64,000 nucleotides of DNA from assembly GCA_903832325.1 (NCBI GenBank), contig CAILBC010000036.1, positions 62,001 to 126,000 on the forward strand, given 5' to 3'. This stretch comes from an uncultured Sphingomonadales bacterium (GTDB lineage: Bacteria > Pseudomonadota > Alphaproteobacteria > Sphingomonadales > Sphingomonadaceae). The notes beneath the pieces were generated by a model. That model searched no databases and was not told the origin of the DNA. It saw only the letters and a program-made list of their open reading frames with translations. This document shows positions 26,724 through 34,732 of the stretch, piece after piece. Each line of letters opens with the position of its first letter. Position 1 is the stretch's first letter. Made by a program: the position numbers and the translations under genes.

Positions 26724-26782
26724 CTTCGCGTGCTCAAAGGTGAGGGGGAGGGGGCCTGGCGAGACAACAGGAGCTTCACGCC

Positions 26783-27754
26783 ATGACCTTGATACCCGCC
26801 TTTCCCGAGCACGCTGATCTTGCCGATATCGACGCCTTTCTCGCGAGCGACGCTGGTGCCGACTGGATTGCCCAACTTGCCGAGGCAGTGCCGCACTCGC
26901 GCTACTGGCGCTACCGCAGCGACTGCTGGTCGCTGAAACAGCTCAATGGCTTGGCAGCCAAAATCATCGATGCCCATTACGAGGGGCAGGAGACCGAATG
27001 CGCGATGGAAACGGAATTCGCGCCCGCAGAATTCGGTGACACCTGGCACTATCAGATCGCACGCCCGCTTCGAGACCAACTCGATGCTGCCGGTATCGGC
27101 GACACAGATGGAGAAATCCGGGAGGCAATCCGCTCAGCCTGGGAAAATGCTGCTGCCGATCGCGACGACAGTCGGGTCGCCGACCTGTTCGCCACCCATG
27201 ATCGCTGCGAATTGATGTTCCGCTTCAGCACCGAGCAGTGGCTGGACGACAGTCTGATCCATTCACGCAAGCCCTGGCCCGAGGCGTCTGCCCTGTCGGT
27301 GACGCTCAACCTGCAATTGGCGTTGTCCAACCTCGGCTACGCCGTCACGGAATTCCGCAAGCGATCAGGGAACCGGCATCCTGCAACCGAATACCTGCAG
27401 CGCAGCGCGCGACGTCGGCGACAGCCAATCGTGACCTGGGATCAGTTGAACGAGCTCATCGACAACGCCTGCTCAACCTCATTCCTCTTCTGTCTCTATG
27501 CGATTGTGCCGATCCCCGACCTGATCTGGCTCGATTTGAGCAAGCCGGTGACCTTCGAGAAATGCTGGGTTGCCAGCCTCGATCCGATCAACGGGACGTT
27601 TCACGACGTCAAAGCCAATGGGCCAGTTACCGTTGGTCTGGATGATGGTCGGTTCCTTTCCGGTGGCCACTTGCGCTGGGGCCCTGAGAATATCTGCGGG
27701 CTGCACACTCCATATTACTACGGCTCGGTGCGCAACACGGAGGTCGTCGCGTAG
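26783..27754 (+). CDS. Hypothetical protein
   Basis: A 323-residue protein with AGGAG before the ATG. It is rich in Trp and acidic residues (DAGADWIAQLAEAVPHSRYWRYRSDCW). WVASLDPINGTFHDVKANGPVTVGLDDGRFLSGGHLRW near the end looks like a beta-rich domain. No membrane segment, P-loop or metal motif is visible and no family is recognised. It follows the primase-like gene after 59 bases and may share its operon. Confidence 0.6.
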   Translation: MTLIPAFPEHADLADIDAFLASDAGADWIAQLAEAVPHSRYWRYRSDCWSLKQLNGLAAKIIDAHYEGQETECAMETEFAPAEFGDTWHYQIARPLRDQLDAAGIGDTDGEIREAIRSAWENAAADRDDSRVADLFATHDRCELMFRFSTEQWLDDSLIHSRKPWPEASALSVTLNLQLALSNLGYAVTEFRKRSGNRHPATEYLQRSARRRRQPIVTWDQLNELIDNACSTSFLFCLYAIVPIPDLIWLDLSKPVTFEKCWVASLDPINGTFHDVKANGPVTVGLDDGRFLSGGHLRWGPENICGLHTPYYYGSVRNTEVVA

Positions 27755-27848
27755 AAATGGAGCAGCCAGCATTGTGGCGAGCCCGACTGCGCAATGGACG
27801 CCGCCGCAGGAATGGACCAGATAGCGAGCAATTCGTTTTGAGGGCGCA

Positions 27849-28364
27849 GTGCTGTTTATGCCGTGGTTCAGATTGGAATTGGATGGAATCGAATGCGGGT
27901 ATCAGGATGGGCTGACGATCAGAGGCACATATGTGTCGCTGGACGATCCCGACTCGCTCGAGGCCATTTTCCCCGAGGACAGCAGAGGCCGCCTGCGCTG
28001 GCAAATTCTGACAAACACTGCGCCGGTCACCTACTATCTCAATCTGGTCGAGGACTATAACGACCAACCATCCGACCGCGTGGTTCAGAACACCGACTAT
28101 TATCGGGCCGCCAAGGCCTATCTGCTGGCCTACGACATGGATAGCCTGGAGATCGGCATTGCGATCGACAACGAGGCGGCTTTTGCCCCGTTCCTGTTTT
28201 CGGCGCTTTCACTCGACATGCGGATATTCCTCGATCTCGAAGTGCAATTCGCCGATGGCGAAGACGCTCCGGCGCCCACTTACTCGGGATTTTGGTACCG
28301 GGCCGAGCCGATGTTTCTGCGCTCCGCACCGCGCTTTACTGTCCAACCCAGAGGGCGGCGCTAA
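27849..28364 (+). CDS. Hypothetical protein
   Basis: A 171-residue protein. The GTG at 27849 has GAGGGC about seven bases before it; ATG at 27858 is the alternative. The sequence is acidic with hydrophobic stretches (AAFAPFLFSALSLDMRIFLDLEVQF) that are amphipathic and not clear membrane helices. No family is recognised. It lies directly before the tRNA pair. Confidence 0.55.
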   Translation: MLFMPWFRLELDGIECGYQDGLTIRGTYVSLDDPDSLEAIFPEDSRGRLRWQILTNTAPVTYYLNLVEDYNDQPSDRVVQNTDYYRAAKAYLLAYDMDSLEIGIAIDNEAAFAPFLFSALSLDMRIFLDLEVQFADGEDAPAPTYSGFWYRAEPMFLRSAPRFTVQPRGRR

Positions 28365-28438
28365 AATAGCCTGGCGGCCAATTTGCTGAAAATTGCTTGC
28401 CTGAACGCGGCGCTTCACGCACTGGCCTGCGCCAGTTT

Positions 28439-28523
28439 GCGGACGTGGCGGAATGGTAGACGCCAGGGACTTAAAATCCCTTGAGCTTTGCTCGTGCGGG
28501 TTCGAGTCCCGCCGTCCGCACCA
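28439..28523 (+). tRNA. tRNA-Leu (TAA)
   Basis: A complete class II tRNA. The acceptor stem GCGGACG pairs with CGTCCGC, the D-stem GCG/CGC is intact, the anticodon stem AGGGA/TCCCT closes a loop with TAA at 28472-28474. The variable arm TGAGC-TTT-GCTCG is long, as in tRNA-Leu, and the T-arm GCGGG-TTCGAGT-CCCGC is normal. CCA is encoded at 28521-28523. Nothing suggests it is inactive. A tRNA inside a transfer element can supply a codon preference or mark an integration hotspot. Confidence 0.95.
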
Positions 28524-28528
28524 TGGTG

Positions 28529-28624
28529 GGGCCCGTAGCTGAACGGTTAGAGCTGGCCGCTCATAACGGCTCGGTTGCGGGTTCGATGACCTTCGGTGGC
28601 CTGCGGCTCCTGCCGGGCCCACCA
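28529..28624 (+). tRNA. tRNA (CAT) with 20-base T-loop insertion
   Basis: Starts five bases after the tRNA-Leu CCA. The acceptor stem GGGCCCG pairs with CGGGCCC, the D-stem is short (GCT/AGC), and the anticodon stem GGCCG/CGGCT holds CAT at 28562-28564 (Met or Ile2). The T-stem GCGGG (28577-28581) pairs with CCTGC (28609-28613), but the loop between is 27 bases instead of 7. CCTGC occurs twice, at 28600 and 28609, so a short duplication or insertion may have made it. CCA is encoded. The gene may be non-functional or unusual. Confidence 0.7.
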
Positions 28625-28859
28625 AACGCATTTTTGCGAAAAGCGGTCCTACAGAGACTCCGGTCCACGGCGTTACGTTGACGGTCATGGGGCGAGCTCA
28701 GTCGAACTATTCGACAATCCGATAGCAGTCTCGCGGCGCTCCGGCCGCGGCGAAGAGCTTGAGGTGGGTGGAGTGAGGTGTCGACGCCGGGGGCCAAGAC
28801 AAACAACCATAGCGCATCCCGCCGTTTGCGGGTGTCGTCCTTCAAGGAGCACGTGTCCC
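28625..28859. other. Spacer between the tRNA pair and the DUF736 gene
   Basis: 235 bases without a supported gene. It should hold the DUF736 promoter. The open frames here have no recognisable protein character. Confidence 0.4.
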
Positions 28860-29303
28860 ATGAATATCGGTCAATTGAAGCCCAATGCTGCCGGCGTTTT
28901 CCTCGGCAAGATCCAGACGGCATCGCTCGATCTCAACATTGGCCTGCGGGCGGTTGAATCGCGCAATCCCGCCGCACCCAAGTTCGATGTGATGGTGCGC
29001 AGCCGCAGCGGACAGTTCCTGCCCATTGGCGGCCTCTGGGAGAAGACCGCCAACAACGGCGCCGGCACCTTCCTGCAGGGCCAGATCGACGATCCGAGCT
29101 TTGACGCGCCGTTGTCGATTGCGCTGTTTTCGCAAGACGATGGTTCGCTCAATGTCGCCTCGTCGCGGCCGCGCCGCCGGATCGGTCGTGGCTTTGGCGA
29201 ACTTGGCGGGCAGGAGCCCGCGAACGACACGTTCGATCCGGGTGAGGGCGGTTTCGGCGCGGCATTCGCGTCGGACAAGGCCGAGCTTTCTGCCGCCGCC
29301 TGA
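28860..29303 (+). CDS. DUF736-family protein
   Basis: A 147-residue protein starting MNIGQLKPNAAGVFLGKIQTASLDLNIGLRAVESRNPAAPKFDVM, the signature of DUF736, a small plasmid-borne family of Alphaproteobacteria often found beside ssb and transfer genes. Function unknown. AAGGAG lies about 12 bases before the ATG, and a terminator follows at 29333-29366. The C-terminal extension (RPRRRIGRGFGELG and an acidic tail) is longer than the common core. Confidence 0.88.
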   Translation: MNIGQLKPNAAGVFLGKIQTASLDLNIGLRAVESRNPAAPKFDVMVRSRSGQFLPIGGLWEKTANNGAGTFLQGQIDDPSFDAPLSIALFSQDDGSLNVASSRPRRRIGRGFGELGGQEPANDTFDPGEGGFGAAFASDKAELSAAA

Positions 29304-29332
29304 TCCGCAATTTACTTCCTGTTCGATCCTCT

Positions 29333-29366
29333 GGGCGGTCCGGCTTCATGCCAGGCCGCCCTTTTT
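29333..29366 (+). terminator. Rho-independent terminator after the DUF736 gene
   Basis: GGGCGGTCCGGC and GCCAGGCCGCCC form a 12-pair stem (one wobble, one mismatch) with loop TTCAT, followed by five T. Confidence 0.75.
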
Positions 29367-29421
29367 CATATTCACATGTGCGCATGTTCACGGGCGCACA
29401 TGCTCACAATCAGGAGTGCCT

Positions 29422-29757
29422 ATGCTCACGGATTCCGAACGATTTGCCTTCATTCCCCGGCGAATTCACGCCTTTGCCAGCTCGGGCAATGCTTACGACG
29501 CCTGCCAAACCGACGAGGCGATCGAGACTGGCCACACGCTGATCATCCTGTCGGAGGGCGTTGTCGCGCTCGCGGGGGCATGGCCCATTGCGGTAACCGC
29601 CGCTTGCGGCGTGCTCCATTCGGTCATCGGCAAGAAAGGCGACACGCTCGAGAGCCTTGCTGCCACGTTCGATTTAACAGCCGAGGATATCTCGACCGCC
29701 GTCACCATCGCTCGCGCGTTCGGGTTCGCCCTTGATCCGGCGTTCCAGCAGGTTTGA
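29422..29757 (+). CDS. Small hypothetical protein
   Basis: A 111-residue protein with AGGAG before ATG at 29422. ILSEGVVALAGAWPIAVTAACGVLHSVIGKKGDTLESLAATFDLTAEDISTAVTIARAFGF: the second half looks like a short helical domain. No family is recognised. It begins 55 bases after the DUF736 terminator and is followed by the first small paralogue gene. Confidence 0.55.
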   Translation: MLTDSERFAFIPRRIHAFASSGNAYDACQTDEAIETGHTLIILSEGVVALAGAWPIAVTAACGVLHSVIGKKGDTLESLAATFDLTAEDISTAVTIARAFGFALDPAFQQV

Positions 29758-29818
29758 GCGTGAACGTTTCTCAACTGTTGATCGTTAGAATGGCCGCCTG
29801 TCGCGAAAGGGCAATCGC

Positions 29819-30016
29819 ATGCCCGACCGTGTCACTGCACTGACCGAGGCCGAACGAGCCACACTTGTCACCAGACTTGCCCAGATCCAGAGCCAGCTCG
29901 ATCTCGCCGGTGAAGCGCTGGCCGCGGTTCACGTTAGCCACGCGCTCGATTGCATTGGCGGCGACAATCCGGGCGCTTGTTCTTATTCAACGCTGCAAGC
30001 TGCTAATGCGCGCTGA
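29819..30016 (+). CDS. Small paralogue A, unknown function
   Basis: A 65-residue protein whose first 50 residues align with the protein at 30463: TAL-(T/S)-(E/Q)-AE at the start, LAQ in the middle, AGE-x-LAA and HALDC/HALQC near the end. The bases before the two start codons also match (AAAGG then CAAT-GC before ATG). Probably a helical pair created by duplication. It is convergent with the XRE regulator gene, with stops four bases apart. Confidence 0.6.
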   Translation: MPDRVTALTEAERATLVTRLAQIQSQLDLAGEALAAVHVSHALDCIGGDNPGACSYSTLQAANAR

Positions 30017-30019
30017 CAT

Positions 30020-30244
30020 TTAGACCTCGGCATCGGGCTGAACAAGCTCGACAGGGCTGACGCCGAGCGCCTGGGAAAGTTCATAGAGAGTGATCACGGT
30101 CGGGTTCCGGCGACCGCGCTCAAGGCTGCTGAGATATTGCTGGCTGAAGCCAGATCGAACTTCGACCTGCTCCTGGGTCAGACCTCGGTCCCGACGCAAG
30201 CGCGCGAAATTTCGGCCAACCAGTTTGCGCATATCCATGCGCAC
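30020..30244 (-). CDS. XRE-family helix-turn-helix regulator
   Basis: A 74-residue single-domain regulator (RNFARLRRDRGLTQEQVEVRSGFSQQYLSSLERGRRNPTVITLYELSQALGVSPVELV). It is a typical Cro/C1-type repressor size and fold. It lies between two small paralogous genes, one convergent and one divergent, and may regulate the divergent one from the 218-base spacer, where an inverted repeat is seen. Confidence 0.88.
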   Translation of the reverse strand: MRMDMRKLVGRNFARLRRDRGLTQEQVEVRSGFSQQYLSSLERGRRNPTVITLYELSQALGVSPVELVQPDAEV

Positions 30245-30255
30245 AAGGATCGCGA

Positions 30256-30292
30256 TTTACACACTTTGAGTTTATCAACTATAGTATGTAAA
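30256..30292. promoter_or_regulatory. Palindromic spacer upstream of the XRE gene
   Basis: TTTACA (30256) and TGTAAA (30287) form an outer inverted repeat around AGTT-TATC-AACT at 30269-30280. This AT-rich patch in GC-rich surroundings just upstream of the XRE start (30244) is a plausible operator for autoregulation. Confidence 0.35.
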
Positions 30293-30462
30293 TGACCTTC
30301 GATGACGTTCCGGACTTTGGCGCTACGCCGCTCCTCCATCGCACGATAACTACCGCATCCTGGCCCACTCCCGCGATATCGGACAATGGATCACTTTGCG
30401 ATGCTGCCAACCTTGTCCGATAGCCTCCAAATCACCGACAATTCCGCTAAAGGCCCAATTGC

Positions 30463-30645
30463 ATGACCGAGCATAGCACTGCGCTCTCGCAAGCCGAACA
30501 TCAGACGATCACCACCACACTCGCCCAATTCAAGAACCGGCTCTCGCAAGCCGGGGAATTGCTGGCAGCGACGCACATCGATCATGCGCTGCAATGCCTT
30601 GATCCCGAAAACCCGATCAACCAGCAGGTCGCCGCCGAGGCCTGA
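30463..30645 (+). CDS. Small paralogue B, unknown function
   Basis: A 60-residue protein (MTEHSTALSQAEHQTITTTL) clearly related to the protein at 29819 across its length (TAL, AE, TLAQF, AGELLAA, HALQC). It is transcribed away from the XRE gene. Function unknown. The duplication on both sides of a regulator gene suggests a small control unit or a two-part toxin/antitoxin-like module, but no toxin signature is visible. Confidence 0.55.
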   Translation: MTEHSTALSQAEHQTITTTLAQFKNRLSQAGELLAATHIDHALQCLDPENPINQQVAAEA

Positions 30646-31179
30646 ACGCTCGCTGCCACTACGTTTGATCTGTTACGATGCGGGCCGGCCCTCCGTGCTC
30701 GTGCTGCATCGCAGGTGAAATTCAGTGCCCTTCCTGTGGTGCGGGCGATCGGGACCAAGACCAGCTCTTGCCCGGGGCTATGTCCTGGGTTGAGGTGAAG
30801 CCATGCTCCAGACCCGCACTCTGGCGGTCATCAGGCGGCGTCGCGCGGTTAGCGGCGCAAGGAGCCACTTTGCTGGCAAGCAGTTGCGCAAACTGCTCTC
30901 GGGGCGGCCGAAACAGCGAGGGTAACCTTGTTGGTGCACGTCTCCTGGCAATCTGACCGGCAAGCCTTCCCGCCTGAGGAGGGATGAACACTACGCCCGC
31001 GCGGGCGCGCCGCAACCCCCATTTGTCGACCGAGTTACCGCCCTGCGGTCGGCGCCCGCACCACTCGAAAAATGCAGGTTCCCCTTCGCTGCGCTCCGGT
31101 GCTGCGCCCCCTCAACCGCGGGCTGCGCTTCAGTTCATCCCGGCGGGAAAGGCTCGCCGGTAAGATCTGGAGACAACTC
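30646..31179. other. Long spacer before ssb
   Basis: About 530 bases, GC-rich, with several short frames on both strands but none with a convincing start or family character. It must contain the ssb promoter and leader. No terminator or long repeat was found. Confidence 0.4.
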
Positions 31180-31509
31180 ATGAACAAGGTTTTCTTGTCC
31201 GGCCGCATCACCTCCGACATCAGCCGCTTCGGCACCGACAGCAAAGGCGGCGTCAGCTTCACTCTCGTCACCAGCCGCCCGGTCATCAAGGACGGTGAGG
31301 TCCAGAAAGACGAGAATGGCTACACCGAAACCTACGACCAGTTCCACACCGTCAAGGCTTTCAATGGTCTCAGCAAGTCGATCGCCAACCACAAGAAGAA
31401 GGGCGACAAGCTGATCGTTACCGGCGAAATCCGCTACACCCGCAACGAAAAGGACGGGCGTACATACTACAACACCGAAATCGTCGCCGACGAAATCGAG
31501 TTCATCTGA
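31180..31509 (+). CDS. ssb: Single-stranded DNA-binding protein (short, no acidic tail)
   Basis: A 109-residue OB-fold protein (MNKVFLSGRITSDISRF ... GDKLIVTGEIRYTRNEKDGRTYYNTEIVADEIEFI). The start at 31180 follows TCTGGAGAC. It has the SSB core but ends right after the last strand, so it lacks the disordered region and acidic DDxPF tip that recruits repair proteins in chromosomal SSB. Such short SSBs are known on alphaproteobacterial elements and may protect transferred strands without recruiting host factors. A strong terminator follows at 31517. Confidence 0.87.
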   Translation: MNKVFLSGRITSDISRFGTDSKGGVSFTLVTSRPVIKDGEVQKDENGYTETYDQFHTVKAFNGLSKSIANHKKKGDKLIVTGEIRYTRNEKDGRTYYNTEIVADEIEFI

Positions 31510-31516
31510 CCCATAC

Positions 31517-31540
31517 GGGCGGCCTGCGGGCCGCCCTTTT
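31517..31540 (+). terminator. Rho-independent terminator after ssb
   Basis: Stem GGGCGGCC / GGCCGCCC (8 pairs), loop TGCG, then TTTT. Confidence 0.85.
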
Positions 31541-31558
31541 CATTCGGGAGCACACCCC

Positions 31559-31888
31559 ATGCAGATCATCTCGGCCTTCGACGACATCGCCTGCCTCACC
31601 ACCGGCATCACCGTCACCAACCCGGCCATGGTTGCCCGCATACAGATCCAGTCGGCCTCCATGTCAGACTACGAAATCGCCGCCCATCTCGCCAATGCCA
31701 TCGCCAGCGCAACCGACGCCGCACATGCCCGCGCCTGGGAGGAAAGCCAGTTCGGTGAAGCCCGCGCAGAAACACTGGTCGATCACGAATACTTCGAAGA
31801 TCTGGTTGCAGCCTGGAGCATGGTCGCCACCCAGCGTGATATCGACAGCCTCGATGGACTGCTGACCGAGGCGGTATCGGTTCATTGA
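31559..31888 (+). CDS. Small hypothetical protein
   Basis: A 109-residue acidic protein (MQIISAFDDIACLTTGITVTNP). A helical part with DYEIAAHLANAIASATDAAHARAWEESQFGEARAETLVDHEYFEDLVAAWSMV follows. No family is recognised. CGGGAG precedes the ATG by nine bases. It starts 19 bases after the ssb terminator, so it may be read through or have its own promoter. Confidence 0.55.
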   Translation: MQIISAFDDIACLTTGITVTNPAMVARIQIQSASMSDYEIAAHLANAIASATDAAHARAWEESQFGEARAETLVDHEYFEDLVAAWSMVATQRDIDSLDGLLTEAVSVH

Positions 31889-31902
31889 CCTGCGAGCCCT
31901 TC

Positions 31903-31930
31903 GGGGCCGGCGCCTAGCGGCGCCGGCCCC
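31903..31930 (+). terminator. Hairpin after the gene at 31559
   Basis: A perfect 12-pair stem, GGGGCCGGCGCC / GGCGCCGGCCCC with loop TAGC. No clean T-run follows (GATTATTC), so it may be a bidirectional or weak terminator. Confidence 0.5.
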
Positions 31931-32079
31931 GATTATTCTGTGCGAGCCGAATAACGGCGCCGTTGCGCCGTGATCATGGTCGTAAAGGGGGCCGAGAGGT
32001 GACTCCGCAACCAGTTATTGCCGCGAAGGACAGGCAATCTATATCTTTTAAGTGTTGACCACGCATGTGGTCTGGCTGA

Positions 32080-32871
32080 TCAGGCAAATGTCGCTTCGAT
32101 TTCAAGCACGAAGGTCGAAAGCCACGCGGCACTGAACTTGGCAAGTTTGGCAACAGTCCCCGACATGCCGAAGCTCATATCCGTAGACTGTGAGAAGTTC
32201 ATTGTTCCGTTTCGCGCATGACGCGTCGCTGCAACCACTTCGGGAAAATCATCGAGCCACACATAGGTTGGAAGGTGTGGTATGCGACTCCTGTCATCAT
32301 ACGTTAGCGTCATTCGCCGCTCACTCTGATTTTTCAAATCAACTTTCATTTGAACCGGTATTTCTTCGAGCTTTCCCCCAACAACAGCATATTTGCTATC
32401 CGATGATCGAATAAAAATGCTCAGTGATTTTAATCGCGTTTCGGCCCTCAAATAATTAATAATCTCAGCAACTTTCTGGCTTATGATATAGTTGTGAAAA
32501 TCTGTTGATTTTATGATACTTTGTTCTTGCATGGGCCGAGGATGGCGCATGTATGTCACGCCTCGCATGAGCGACTGACCATGAATGTCGGTTGTATTTT
32601 GAGCCACTTCCATTGGAAGATAAGTGACCGGTGGCGCGGCATCTGGGCCCCAAACTAACTCCGATACACCGGACGCCAAGAATCCGATTCCTGCAGCAGC
32701 GCCAACTGTCACTGCTCCGGTCGGAATGAAGGGTGCTGCTACAACCCCGGCGCCTAATGCAGGGAGCGCCAAATAGGGCCGTTCCTTGGCTTGATGCTTA
32801 GCGCCCTCCCACAACCATTCTGCCCATCCTACAGCCTCAGGTTCCTCTACCCGGATGATCTCAACGGACAT
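32080..32871 (-). CDS. Hypothetical protein with hydrophobic N-terminal segment
   Basis: A 263-residue protein. Residues about 33-70 (YLALPALGAGVVAAPFIPTGAVTVGAAAGIGFLASGVSEL) are hydrophobic and glycine/alanine rich, likely a membrane hairpin. The remainder is soluble with mixed charge and many Ser/Thr, ending in a beta-like segment (FVLEIEATF). Base composition in the second half is more AT-rich than its surroundings. No family recognised and it stands alone on the minus strand, so it looks like an acquired cargo gene. Confidence 0.5.
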   Translation of the reverse strand: MSVEIIRVEEPEAVGWAEWLWEGAKHQAKERPYLALPALGAGVVAAPFIPTGAVTVGAAAGIGFLASGVSELVWGPDAAPPVTYLPMEVAQNTTDIHGQSLMRGVTYMRHPRPMQEQSIIKSTDFHNYIISQKVAEIINYLRAETRLKSLSIFIRSSDSKYAVVGGKLEEIPVQMKVDLKNQSERRMTLTYDDRSRIPHLPTYVWLDDFPEVVAATRHARNGTMNFSQSTDMSFGMSGTVAKLAKFSAAWLSTFVLEIEATFA

Positions 32872-33599
32872 GCCATTCCCCTTTGGAAAAAACGATAATG
32901 CCTACCGTGCGCGGCGCAAGCAGGTTCCTTTGTGGAAAGGCTGCTAGCAAGGAAGTAGCTGGCGCTAAGTGGCCGGTTTATGAGCAGACCCTGATTTACA
33001 GTTCGAACGGCGGACAAAGGCAGGTGTCAGCATGAGCCTACATTTCCAGCTCTGCACCAGAACGGCGTATGTTGGTCGGAAGCTGCCATAAGCCTTCTGG
33101 TCCGCCGAACGTCCGGTAAGCCAGCATCGCCACCCGGAACCTGCCAGTCGGCAATCGGCCCAATACTCGCCATTGCGTTGGTCAGTCACAGCAGAAATTT
33201 TCAGGGCAAAACGGACCGAAACGAGCAGCTTGCGCCTGCCCACCAAGGCGGACACCGCGCTCTACTCCGCCCGTGCCGGGCTCCACCGAGCCTGAAGTCT
33301 CGGCCGCCGGGGGCGGTGACGATCGCATGGCGCGGGGTGCCTGGGGCCGGCGTTGCTCTGTCCCACAAAACAAACAACACTCTCTGATAGACCCAGCATG
33401 ACAAGCTGGACGTGCGCATCTCAAGGATGCGCGGTTCCCCCAATTTTGCGCACCGCAAGCGGCACACAAAATCGGCTCCCCCACGCCCCGCTGGCGCGGC
33501 GTCGACCGGAGACCGGCCGACGTCCCTGACATGCTTCGCACAGCTTGCCGCCTGACTTTCAGTCATCACGAAGATGACGGATCGAACAGGAGATTACCC
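32872..33599. other. Long spacer before the DUF2493 gene
   Basis: About 730 bases with no supported gene. Several open frames exist, on both strands, without family character or credible start sites. The right end carries the DUF2493 ribosome site (AGGAG at 33588). The promoters of the divergent neighbours must lie here. Confidence 0.4.
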
Positions 33600-34556
33600 A
33601 TGACGCAGTTCACCAGCTTCGAAGCCCTCAGCGCGTTCTACCGCGAGCAGATCGAAGCTCCGGGCTTTGACGCCGCCTTCGTCGAACAAGGCAATCTGGC
33701 CCAGCTCTCCATCCACGACGAACCCATGGCGACCGACATGCCCGATCCACAATCCGCGCGCGCCGCGATGGAAATGATCATCGGCACAGTCTTCGACCTG
33801 TTCCGCGCGACCCGCATGGAGGAATTCGGGCGCGACATCGTCTGGGGCATCGTCAACAGCTTCCACGTCACTTCCCAGCGCATCGAAAAGCGCGAGGATG
33901 AATCCACCAGGAAGCTTGGAGATCTCGCACGGTCCTTCGACCCTTCGGAAATCTACGCCGTCGAACTCGAAGAGGCCCAGCGCATCTGCCAGACCCTGAT
34001 GGACTGCCGCGAAGTAATGGAAGCGATGCGCGACTATGCCGGAGAGATCTACCGCGTCGAAACCGGCCGGCCGTTCTCGACCATCAAGGGCAGCCGCGTT
34101 TCCTCGGGTCTCACTGCCAGCCAGATCGATGCCCGGGACTTCCTGGCTGCCAGGTCAGCACAACGCCGTGAAGAATATGCACCGACCGGTCCCGTCGTCA
34201 TCTTCTCGGGCGGCACGGATTGGCATGACCACGAACTGCTCTGGCAGGCCCTTGATGAAACGCACACCCGGATCCCGAACATGGTCCTTGCCACCACCGC
34301 CCAATACAAGGGTTGCGACCAGATCGCTCACGCATGGGCAGCCTCGCGCGGGGTCAAGACGGTACGCTTCACGCTCAACCGGGCCTTGGGCAAGCGCGCC
34401 GGGTTCGTCCGCAACGAGCAACTCCTGAACCTGAAGCCTGTCCATGCGGTTGTCTGCGAAGGCTCAGGCATCCAGTCGAACTTGCTCAGCCGGGTGCGCG
34501 AGGCAAACGTGCCCCACCATGCCTTTGGCATCCGCCATCAACGCGTTGCTGCCTGA
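33600..34556 (+). CDS. DUF2493-family (SLOG-like) protein
   Basis: A 318-residue protein. The C-terminal 130 residues (GPVVIFSGGTDWHDHELLWQALDETHTRIPNMVLATTAQYKGCDQIAHAWAASRGVKTVRFTLN) are a Rossmann-like SLOG domain of the DUF2493 type, which often binds nucleotide derivatives. The N-terminal part is helical with no known motif. Common on alphaproteobacterial plasmids next to ssb and DUF736. The start at 33600 has AGGAG; a 23-codon upstream extension was rejected. A strong terminator follows. Confidence 0.8.
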   Translation: MTQFTSFEALSAFYREQIEAPGFDAAFVEQGNLAQLSIHDEPMATDMPDPQSARAAMEMIIGTVFDLFRATRMEEFGRDIVWGIVNSFHVTSQRIEKREDESTRKLGDLARSFDPSEIYAVELEEAQRICQTLMDCREVMEAMRDYAGEIYRVETGRPFSTIKGSRVSSGLTASQIDARDFLAARSAQRREEYAPTGPVVIFSGGTDWHDHELLWQALDETHTRIPNMVLATTAQYKGCDQIAHAWAASRGVKTVRFTLNRALGKRAGFVRNEQLLNLKPVHAVVCEGSGIQSNLLSRVREANVPHHAFGIRHQRVAA

Positions 34557-34562
34557 CGCAAC

Positions 34563-34605
34563 GGAGGGCGCCGCGCACCCCGCGCGGCGTCCTCCTCCTT
34601 TTCTT
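34563..34605 (+). terminator. Rho-independent terminator after the DUF2493 gene
   Basis: A 14-pair stem, GGAGGGCGCCGCGC / GCGCGGCGTCCTCC with one G-T wobble, and a loop ACCCC, followed by a TCCTTTTCTTC tract. Confidence 0.85.
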
Positions 34606-34716
34606 CTGTGGCTGGAGGCACGCGGACGTAGTGGCAATGCAAGCCCGCCACATGCCACGGGCCCGCTGTGCAGTGTGCCGCAATTTGGACAATTATCTTG
34701 CTATATTGCATCTTAA

Positions 34717-34732
34717 TGGCCATATTTGGCCA
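34717..34732. promoter_or_regulatory. Operator-like repeat at the hipB start
   Basis: TGGCCA-TATT-TGGCCA, an inverted (and direct) repeat ending one base before the ATG of the hipB-like gene. An AT-rich patch upstream (about 34684-34716) could hold the promoter. HipB proteins bind palindromes in their own promoter, so this is a plausible autoregulation site. Confidence 0.45.

Noticed and set aside
28439..28624. The tRNA pair as an ICE attachment site
   Set aside because: No integrase gene or duplicated tRNA 3' end was seen nearby, so an att role is not supported by the window alone.
30678..30956. A 92-codon frame with several cysteines in the ssb leader
   Set aside because: Cysteines are unevenly placed, there is no start site support and the composition is unlike neighbouring genes.
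32965..33541. Short frames in the spacer before the DUF2493 gene
   Set aside because: None has a ribosome site, family similarity or sensible start; they overlap one another on both strands.
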